In this document: one piece after another, positions 6,835 to 12,568 of the stretch
Position numbering within the stretch: position 1 is the first letter of the stretch
Layout of the letters: each line of letters opens with the position of its first letter
NCBI GenBank assembly: GCA_934538895.1
Contig: CAKTCH010000014.1
Coordinates: 1-15,299 of the forward strand
Length of the DNA stretch: 15,299 nt
Direction of reading: 5' to 3'
Source: an uncultured Alphaproteobacteria bacterium
Lineage (GTDB): Bacteria > Pseudomonadota > Alphaproteobacteria > Micavibrionales > Micavibrionaceae
Program-made: the position numbers and the translations under genes
The notes under the pieces: model-generated
Told to the model about the DNA's origin: nothing
The model's input: the letters and a program-made list of their open reading frames with translations, nothing else
Databases searched by the model: none

Positions 6835-6886
6835 TGTCTCGTCATCAGCGTGCTTGTGTGGACGATACTTCTGGGAGAGGAAGTCA

Positions 6887-7390
6887 ATGAGCTGGACCGA
6901 TGAACGCGTAACGCTTCTGAAAAAGCTGTGGGGCGAGGGCAAGACCGCCGCCGAAATCGCCAAGGCGCTAGGCGGCGTGACCCGCAATGCCGTAATCGGC
7001 AAGGCGCACCGCCTGAAACTTTCCAACCGCATTTCCCCCATTCAGCAAAACGAACGCAAGGAAGAGCGCGTTGCCGAAGTGAAGAAAGCCCCCAAGGCCG
7101 TCATCAAGCAGCCCATCGTGGTGGCGAAGCCGGCCAACAGCTCTTTCAAGGCGCTGAAAATGATCGAGTTGAAGGAGCGCATGTGCCGCTGGCCTTCGGG
7201 CGACCCGCAGGACGAGAATTTTTCCTTCTGCGGTTGTCAGACCGTGCCGGGCTTACCCTATTGCGAGGAACACGCCAAAATGGCCTATCAGGCCCCCAGC
7301 CGCAGCCGTACCCTCAAGGCCGAGGATTTCGACGATGCCGCCATGGGCGCGTTGCCGGAAGACGATCTCAAAGAAGTGGTCAATGCCTGA
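6887..7390 (+). CDS. gcrA: GcrA-family cell cycle regulator
   Basis: GcrA is an alphaproteobacterial regulator that binds the sigma70 holoenzyme and stimulates promoters bearing CcrM-methylated GANTC sites, linking replication to transcription. The 167-aa protein opens with MSWTDERVTLLKKLWGEGKTAAEIAKALGGVTRNAVIGKAHRL (1-43), the helix-turn-helix DNA-binding region. It then has a basic linker and the conserved C-terminal sigma-interacting domain with MCRWPSGDP (99-107), FCGC (114-117) and PYCEEH (124-129); the Cys/His residues suggest a structural metal site. I chose the ATG at 6887 over an in-frame ATG at 6854 because MSWT is the conserved family start and is preceded by a strong GGGAGAGGAAG (6873-6883). 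It is transcribed alone, with its own control region and terminator. Confidence 0.95.
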   Translation: MSWTDERVTLLKKLWGEGKTAAEIAKALGGVTRNAVIGKAHRLKLSNRISPIQQNERKEERVAEVKKAPKAVIKQPIVVAKPANSSFKALKMIELKERMCRWPSGDPQDENFSFCGCQTVPGLPYCEEHAKMAYQAPSRSRTLKAEDFDDAAMGALPEDDLKEVVNA

Positions 7391-7434
7391 CCCCTTTGTT
7401 TTGCGTAGCTACTTTCCCTATTTGTGATTCTTGC

Positions 7435-7466
7435 AACGGCTGCCTTTCCCCGGCAGCCGTTCTTTT
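7435..7466 (+). terminator. Intrinsic terminator of gcrA
   Basis: A perfect 10-bp stem, AACGGCTGCC (7435-7444) with GGCAGCCGTT (7452-7461), closes a 7-nt loop and is followed by CTTTT. It lies 45 bp after the gcrA stop. Its last bases overlap the stop codon of the - strand fibre gene. Confidence 0.88.
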
Positions 7467-8640
7467 ATGGCGATGGCGGGTTATCCCGTTCCTTCAACGC
7501 ACGGGTCAACGCGTCGATCTGCGCCTGTTGCTCCTGTATCGCCTTGACCAGAGGCGCGATCAGGCCGGTATAGTTCAGCGACATGGTATGGTCGGCGTCA
7601 TTGGCGGTTTTCACCAGAACGGGGTATAGGTCCTGCACGTCCTGCGCGATGAAGCCGTATTCTACCTGCCGATCGGGGTCGTCTTTCATGACGAAAGACA
7701 CGGGTTTCAAAGCCATGATCTGCGTCAAGGCGGGGGGCAGAGGATTGATATCCTGTTTATATCGCGCATCCGAAATGTCGGTGGTCACGCCGGTATAGGC
7801 GATATCGCCCGTCACGTGCAGCGTATAGGCGGGCGCGGGCGTATTGATGCCGACAAATTTGTTCGCCGACACATCGCCATAGATCAGGTTGCCGATATTA
7901 AGCTGGTTGCTGGCTGTGGCGCTCGGTGCGTTTACGCCCGCACCAATTATGATATTTAGACTGCCAGTGGTGATATTGTAGCCCGCCATGTTGCCAAGCG
8001 CCGTGTTGCCCGCGCCGATCGTACTATTATAAAGGCACTCGGTGCCCACGCATGTATTATTATGATTGCGGTTATTATAAAGCGCCATATAACCGACGGC
8101 TGTCGTAGCATCTACCGAAACTTGCGTGTAGGCGGCCCTGTATCCTACCGCCGTATTCCCGCGCGCGCTTTCTTGTTTTTCGAGAGCGCCACTGCCGAAG
8201 GCGGTCATCCCGCCATAAGTTCCAGTATACGCTGTCAGGGCGCGATATCCCATAGCCGTGTTGTCGGCGGAATTAGGTGCGGCATCCAGGGCCTCCGCGC
8301 CCAGAGACGTGTTCCTGAGCACCGCGCTGCCTGTCCCCGATATCTCATGCCCGAGATACATATTGTTGCTGGTATAATTGACACGTACATCGCCCAGATT
8401 ATCGAGAAACAGACCGCCGGCAGCGCCCGCATTTTGCCAGGTCGTGCCGTTACAAAAATCGATCGTGCCGCCGCCGGCTGAATTATAGCGCAAGGCCCCG
8501 GCAATGCTGGCGTCGCAAACCGTCGAAGACCAGCCGATGCGCACCCCGCCACCGGCGGAAAAGTTGGATTCCACCTGTGCCGATGCCGTGGAAACGCCCA
8601 GAAAGAAAACAAGTATTCCCAGGGCAGAACAATGCTTCAT
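7465..8640 (-). CDS. Secreted fibre-like protein with YadA-head-like repeats and C-terminal S74 domain
   Basis: This 391-aa protein has a signal peptide (MKHCSALGILVFFLGVSTASA, predicted cut after A21). A short module follows (about 41-72, CDASIAGALRYNS...FCNGTTW, with C42 and C63 possibly bridged). About 111-220 holds seven or more repeats of the type NTAxGYxAL (TSLGAEAL, NTAMGYRAL, MTAFGSGAL, NTAVGYRAA, TTAVGYMAL, NTCVGTECL, NTALGNMAG), spaced about 15-18 residues, like the beta-roll of trimeric YadA-type heads. The C-terminus (about 288-391) is an S74/intramolecular-chaperone domain: SDARYKQDI (290-298), VEYGFIAQDV and a final helical coiled coil (NYTGLIAPLVKAIQEQQAQIDALTRALKE). In phage tailspikes this domain drives trimer folding and cleaves itself at the Ser of the SDxRxK motif. 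The ribosome-binding site AAAGGAAAA precedes the ATG. The signal peptide and lack of phage neighbours point to a cell-surface or secreted trimer; the ligand is unknown. Confidence 0.85.
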   Translation of the reverse strand: MKHCSALGILVFFLGVSTASAQVESNFSAGGGVRIGWSSTVCDASIAGALRYNSAGGGTIDFCNGTTWQNAGAAGGLFLDNLGDVRVNYTSNNMYLGHEISGTGSAVLRNTSLGAEALDAAPNSADNTAMGYRALTAYTGTYGGMTAFGSGALEKQESARGNTAVGYRAAYTQVSVDATTAVGYMALYNNRNHNNTCVGTECLYNSTIGAGNTALGNMAGYNITTGSLNIIIGAGVNAPSATASNQLNIGNLIYGDVSANKFVGINTPAPAYTLHVTGDIAYTGVTTDISDARYKQDINPLPPALTQIMALKPVSFVMKDDPDRQVEYGFIAQDVQDLYPVLVKTANDADHTMSLNYTGLIAPLVKAIQEQQAQIDALTRALKERDNPPSP

Positions 8641-8816
8641 GCCGATTTTCCTTTAATGCATCAACGAAAACAGCCGCGACGCCGTTCTTATTGCCGCCGC
8701 ACCCGTTACGGCTGACGCCAGCCGCCGCTGTAAACAGGGGTTTTCAAGGCCCCGGGCGGTATAACCACCTGTTTCCATGGATTAATTAAGGGGTCAATAA
8801 CAAAACCCAGGAGGCT
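8641..8816. other. Intergenic region upstream of the fibre gene
   Basis: These 176 bp separate two - strand genes. They contain a small hairpin GGCTG (8710-8714) / CAGCC (8719-8723) and the AT-rich TTAATTAA, but no clear terminator or consensus promoter. The fibre gene promoter should be here or in the upstream gene. Confidence 0.4.
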
Positions 8817-9449
8817 TCAGCCCTTGCGGATAATCTCGATCTCGACGACCTCACGGCCCTTGGGCACGGCGCGGAACAACATGCTGACGCGCTGGCCGCT
8901 TTCCAGCTTCTCGATACCGTTCTTTTCCAGACAGGTTTTGTGAATGAAAACGTCTTTCATACCGTCATCCGGGATAACAAAACCGAAGCCTTTATCTTCC
9001 TTGTACCATTTCACTTCGCCGGTCATGCGCTGGGTCTTGCCGATCGGCATAGCGGCCTGCTGCGGCACGTTCCTGATTTGCGCGGGCAAGTCGCCGGCGT
9101 CGATCAGTTCAAGAATTTCCAGCACATGCGCACCTTTCGGGCCGCGCTGAATGTGGCAGAGCAAGCAGGCATTATCGCCCAGCGCATTGATGCCGCTGCG
9201 CTGCAGGGTGGTGATATGCAGGAACGCGTCGAGAGTCTGGTCGTCTTCCGGTACCACGAATCCGAAACCCTTGGGCGTATTGAACCATTTCAGGCGGGCC
9301 CGCACAGGCGGCCCTGCGTTGGCCAATTCAGCATTGGTCATGTCGGTAACATGTTCGTACACAGAAATAGACACCCCTTCAAAACTGCGATTAAATATAA
9401 ACGGCTTCGCATTCAATACGTTCCCGCCCCGCTTGAAAATATACGTCAT
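8817..9449 (-). CDS. Double cold-shock-domain nucleic acid-binding protein
   Basis: The protein carries two cold-shock domains, small OB-fold beta-barrels that bind single-stranded RNA or DNA. Domain 1 (about 48-113) has RARLKWFNTPKGFGFVVPED and DAFLHI; domain 2 (about 142-208) has TGEVKWYKEDKGFGFVIPDD and DVFIHK. Both keep the RNP1 (KGFGFV) and RNP2 (D-x-F-[LI]-H) motifs. Two-CSD proteins of about 170-200 aa are typical of Alphaproteobacteria and often belong to stationary-phase or cold responses. The start is uncertain: the ATG at 9449 has no visible Shine-Dalgarno and adds an odd 36-residue leader, while a GTG at 9362 (after GAAGGGG) or an ATG at 9341 would start close to domain 1. The domain call is firm; which RNAs it binds is unknown. 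Confidence 0.88.
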   Translation of the reverse strand: MTYIFKRGGNVLNAKPFIFNRSFEGVSISVYEHVTDMTNAELANAGPPVRARLKWFNTPKGFGFVVPEDDQTLDAFLHITTLQRSGINALGDNACLLCHIQRGPKGAHVLEILELIDAGDLPAQIRNVPQQAAMPIGKTQRMTGEVKWYKEDKGFGFVIPDDGMKDVFIHKTCLEKNGIEKLESGQRVSMLFRAVPKGREVVEIEIIRKG

Positions 9450-9716
9450 ATTGGCAGAAGAAGCATGGCGAATCCAGAATTTTTATAAAAAGTAAAGTGT
9501 AATATTAGAATATACTGATTAGATCTATGTGCGTCTATATAACTTAATTATTACATACCTGTGAATGCCGAATCTTTTTTGTATGCAACGCAGCATATAA
9601 AAACAGCGATCCGGATCGTTTGTCGTGGCAAATCAACACGCTGTGCCTTAAAATTTTAAGAGGAGCTTTCCCTCGCGTTTTCAGCCGCTGACTTTTAAAA
9701 AATCAGGAGACTGCCC
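9450..9716. promoter_or_regulatory. AT-rich divergent regulatory region with two perfect palindromes
   Basis: This region separates the divergent cold-shock and acyl-CoA synthetase genes. It contains the 12-bp palindrome CGATCCGGATCG (9607-9618) and the 14-bp palindrome CTTAAAATTTTAAG (9647-9660), which are candidate operators, and one GAATC (9570-9574). The synthetase ribosome-binding site AGGAGA is at 9705-9710, six bases before its ATG. TATAAA (9596-9601) could be a -10 element, but I find no matching -35. Confidence 0.5.
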
Positions 9717-11429
9717 ATGAACGTACCAACCGCCGCGCAACCCGCCAACTCATCCGCCTCATGGCCCTGGCTGAAAAACTATCCGCCCGGAATCGACTGG
9801 GCGGCCCGGATTGAAGCCGTGCCGCTGCCGACGCTTCTTGAGCGTACCGTACAGAAACACGGCGGCAATCCGGGTTTCGATTTCATGGGCAAGGTGACGA
9901 GCTGGAAAGATATCGGCGACCAGGTCAATCGCATGGCCAAGGGGTTGCAGGGTCTGGGTGTCAAGAAGGGTACGCGCGTCGGCCTGTTCCTGCCGAACTG
10001 CACATATTTCCTGATCGCTTATTATGCGGTGCTGAAGGCGGGCGGGACGGTGGTGAATTTCAATCCGCTTTATGCGCCCAAGGAACTGACGCACCAGATC
10101 AAGGACAGCCAGACAGAGATCATGGTCACGCTCGATCTGAAAGTGCTTTACGACAAGCTGGTCGAGATCCGCGCGGTAGCGGGCCTGAGCCGCATTCTGG
10201 TATGCCCGTTCGCCGATATATTGCCGTTCCCGAAAAGCGTCCTGTTTCCGGTATTGAAACGCAAGGATATCGCGGATGTCGGCCATGAGGATTTCATCAC
10301 ATGGCTCAGCGATATCGACGTGAATGACGGCCAGGCAGCGCCTGTGGCGATCGATCCCGAAAACGATGTGGCCGTTCTGCAATATACGGGCGGCACGACC
10401 GGCGTGCCCAAGGGCGCGATGCTTACCCATGCCAACGTCACCGCCAACGCCAACCAGTGCGCGGCGTGGTTCATCGGCGCCAAGGCGGGCGAAAAGACGC
10501 TCGCCGTCATTCCGTTCTTCCATGTCTTCGCCATGACCGGGGTTATGAACCTGAGCGTGCTGATGGGGTTTGAAATCATCACTCCCGTACCGCGCTTCGA
10601 GCTTGATAAAACGCTGAAGGCGATTCACAAGAACAAGCCGCAATATTTCATGGCCGTGCCCGCCATCTATAACGCTATCAACAACCATCCGAAACTCTCG
10701 CAATATGATCTCAGGTCACTTAAATACTGCGTATCGGGCGGCGCGCCGCTGCCGGTCGAGGTGAAGAAGACGTTTGAGAAAAACACGGGCTGCGTGGTCG
10801 TAGAAGGTTACGGTTTGACTGAAACCACGCCGGTCGTCTGCGTCAACCCGCTGGTGGGCGAGAACAAGCCCGGTTCCATCGGCCTGCCGCTGCCTGGTAC
10901 GATCGTCGAGATCATCGATCCCGACGACAAGGTCACGCCGATGCCGCGCGGCGAACGCGGCGAATTGTGCGTGCGCGGCCCGCAGGTGATGAAGGGCTAC
11001 TGGGGCAACCAGCAGGCCACGGATGACGTGCTGCGCCATGGCCGTCTGCATACCGGCGACATCGCGATGATCGACGACGACGGTTACGTTTTTATCGTAG
11101 ACCGGATCAAGGATATGATCCTCGTCAACGGTTACAACGTTTATCCGCGCAACGTGGAAGAAGCGATCTATCAGCACCCTGCCGTTGAGGAATGCATCGT
11201 CGCGGGCCTGCCCGACCAGCAGCGCGGCGAAACGGTCAAGGCATGGATCAAGCCGAAGGCGGGCCAGACCCTGACGCCCGCGGAGATGAAGTCCTTCCTT
11301 CAGGATAAAATCTCGCCCATCGAAATGCCGCGCCAGATCGAGATCCGCGACAAGCCGCTGCCAAAAACCATGATCGGCAAGCTTTCCCGCAAGGATATGC
11401 TGGCGGAAGAGCTGGGCCAGAAAGCCTGA
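9717..11429 (+). CDS. fadD: Long-chain-fatty-acid-CoA ligase (AMP-forming acyl-CoA synthetase)
   Basis: The enzyme activates fatty acids with ATP and CoA to acyl-CoA, feeding beta-oxidation or lipid synthesis. The 570-aa protein shows the ANL-superfamily motifs in order: the phosphate-binding loop YTGGTTGVPKGAMLTHANV (223-241), YGLTETTP (365-372), HTGDIAMIDDDGYVFIVDRIKDMI (445-468), the hinge and CoA-domain segment NGYNVYPRNVEEAI (471-484) and PKTMIGKLSRK (549-559) with the catalytic lysine at K555. The sequence around residues 80-130 (FLPNCTYFLIAYYAVLKAGGTVVNFNPLYAPKEL) is typical of FadD-type long-chain enzymes. A clear AGGAGA lies six bases before the ATG. The gene appears monocistronic and converges on the 343-aa gene 18 bp away. 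Chain-length preference cannot be read from the sequence, so the symbol is by family. Confidence 0.9.
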   Translation: MNVPTAAQPANSSASWPWLKNYPPGIDWAARIEAVPLPTLLERTVQKHGGNPGFDFMGKVTSWKDIGDQVNRMAKGLQGLGVKKGTRVGLFLPNCTYFLIAYYAVLKAGGTVVNFNPLYAPKELTHQIKDSQTEIMVTLDLKVLYDKLVEIRAVAGLSRILVCPFADILPFPKSVLFPVLKRKDIADVGHEDFITWLSDIDVNDGQAAPVAIDPENDVAVLQYTGGTTGVPKGAMLTHANVTANANQCAAWFIGAKAGEKTLAVIPFFHVFAMTGVMNLSVLMGFEIITPVPRFELDKTLKAIHKNKPQYFMAVPAIYNAINNHPKLSQYDLRSLKYCVSGGAPLPVEVKKTFEKNTGCVVVEGYGLTETTPVVCVNPLVGENKPGSIGLPLPGTIVEIIDPDDKVTPMPRGERGELCVRGPQVMKGYWGNQQATDDVLRHGRLHTGDIAMIDDDGYVFIVDRIKDMILVNGYNVYPRNVEEAIYQHPAVEECIVAGLPDQQRGETVKAWIKPKAGQTLTPAEMKSFLQDKISPIEMPRQIEIRDKPLPKTMIGKLSRKDMLAEELGQKA

Positions 11430-11447
11430 CGATATCAGGCGGCGGCC

Positions 11448-12479
11448 CTATTGTACCCGGTGGGATTCCTTATCCCGCATCGCGGCTTCATCGAAGAAGC
11501 GCAGGCCCGCGCCCGTGTAGACGGGGTGCGGCGCCGATAACTGGCCGAACAACCCGTGCACATGATCGTTGATTTGCCCGGCTGCGCTCAGGCCGACCGC
11601 CTGGCGCAAGGCCGGGCAGCGATCCAGCAATGACAGCGCCGGATCGGCTATAAGGATTCTCTCGGCGAATATGTTCTTCATCGCTTCGCGTTCCATCAGC
11701 GCATAGATATCCATCCTGACCCAGTTCGGCAGGCGCGGCAGCGACGACAGGCTCATGACGCGGTGAAGGTCGTGCGCGCGGCGCGCCTGATACTGGTCGC
11801 ATTCCCGCCAGGCCCACAACAATTCATGCGGCTCGCTTATGTTCTTGCCGCGGGCGGCGGCGTGTCCGCCCGTTACGTAACTGTCGAACGGCTTGCGCGG
11901 GTCGTGATCGGCGCGCAAACCGAAGGCCAGCAGGATATCGCTGCGGATCTGGCCCTTATTCTCCTCGAAAATGCCGTCAAATTGTTGCAGGAAGAAATCG
12001 GTATGCGCGCCCAGGATGTTGCGCTGGAAACTGAAATCTTCCTTGTGACGATGCAGGTTCATCAGGAAATCTATATAAATGCCGCTCAGCGTCGATACGT
12101 CCATGTCCAGCAGGGCGGGATGGCGCAGGTAATCGGCGGCGCCCGCCGTCACGGCATCAGGCAGGGGCGCGTTGCCGAAAGCGTGGTTCAGCGCCTCCTC
12201 CACGGCCTTGTTGCGCGCGCGTACGGTCAGGGCTTCGTCCAGCAACAGCTGCATATTGAAATGATAGAGCGGCTCTTCCGCCATGAGCTGGCTTAAATAG
12301 CCGCCAGCCATCGGATCATCCAGCCGCAGCATATGGATCGGGTTGGCCAGCACAAAGCCGTCTTCCCGGTAGCCGTGGCAGGAAACGGGTATGTTGCTGA
12401 CGGTAATCAAGCCTGCGCTGCCGGCGTTTTCTTCCGCGTATTTCAGAACCGGATCAATGCAGTAATAATACGAAATCAT
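11448..12479 (-). CDS. Hypothetical protein, 343 aa
   Basis: I do not recognise this family. The 343-aa product has no signal peptide or membrane segment and looks mainly alpha-helical and soluble. It is rich in His, Asp, Glu and Arg. Visible stretches include MISYYYCIDPVLKYAEENAG at the start, YHFNMQLLLDEAL (72-84), YIDFLMNLHRHKEDFSFQRNILGAHTDFFLQQFD (135-168) and DHDPRKPFDSYVTGGH (191-206). No ATPase, nuclease or transferase motif stands out. GC-rich codon use resembles its neighbours, so it looks like a resident gene. It lies 89 bp downstream of pheT on the same strand with no clear terminator between, so read-through is possible. A GACTC site is at 12499-12503, 20 bp before its start; the ribosome-binding site is weak (GGGG upstream of the ATG). 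Confidence 0.8.
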   Translation of the reverse strand: MISYYYCIDPVLKYAEENAGSAGLITVSNIPVSCHGYREDGFVLANPIHMLRLDDPMAGGYLSQLMAEEPLYHFNMQLLLDEALTVRARNKAVEEALNHAFGNAPLPDAVTAGAADYLRHPALLDMDVSTLSGIYIDFLMNLHRHKEDFSFQRNILGAHTDFFLQQFDGIFEENKGQIRSDILLAFGLRADHDPRKPFDSYVTGGHAAARGKNISEPHELLWAWRECDQYQARRAHDLHRVMSLSSLPRLPNWVRMDIYALMEREAMKNIFAERILIADPALSLLDRCPALRQAVGLSAAGQINDHVHGLFGQLSAPHPVYTGAGLRFFDEAAMRDKESHRVQ

Positions 12480-12528
12480 ACGCGCCCCAGGGAAAATAGA
12501 CTCGCTTCCATCATGCGGGTCATTTCTA

Positions 12529-12544
12529 AACTTATGATTAAGTT
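12529..12544. other. Small AT-rich inverted repeat between pheT and the 343-aa gene
   Basis: AACTTA (12529-12534) and TAAGTT (12539-12544) form a perfect 6-bp stem with a 4-nt loop. There is no T tract on either strand, so it is a poor terminator; it could be an operator or chance. Confidence 0.3.
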
Positions 12545-12568
12545 CAAGAATTTATATAGTTTCCCGCG

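Larger units (their letters stand above)
6385..6886. other. 502-bp non-coding region between era and gcrA
   Basis: I see no credible gene here. From left to right it holds a hairpin (6397-6415: CCTC-T-GGC, GTC loop, GCC-T-GAGG) without a T tract, an 8-bp tandem repeat (6459-6482), an inverted pair CGTCAT (6494-6499) and ATGACG (6518-6523), an AT-rich stretch including TTTAATTAAA (6535-6544), the downstream copy of the era end (6624-6643), and the gcrA control region from about 6707 on. The left half looks like degraded intergenic-repeat material. Confidence 0.7.

Noticed and set aside
6854..6886. Upstream ATG for gcrA (MCGRYFWERKS...)
   Set aside because: The strong GGGAGAGGAAG lies inside this extension, correctly placed for the ATG at 6887, and MSWT is the conserved GcrA start.
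9627..9641. Sigma54-type promoter (GG...GC) upstream of the synthetase gene
   Set aside because: The GG-GC spacing is one base too long and the -12 element does not match the consensus.
11424..11440. Hairpin GCCTGA/TCAGGC at the end of the synthetase gene as a terminator
   Set aside because: It is a 6-bp stem overlapping the stop codon with no T tract on either strand; too weak to call a terminator.
11763..12296. 177-codon + strand frame inside the 343-aa gene
   Set aside because: It is shorter, Arg/Val-rich in the manner of an antisense shadow, and has no ribosome-binding site. The - strand frame is complete and better composed, though without homology evidence this is a judgement.
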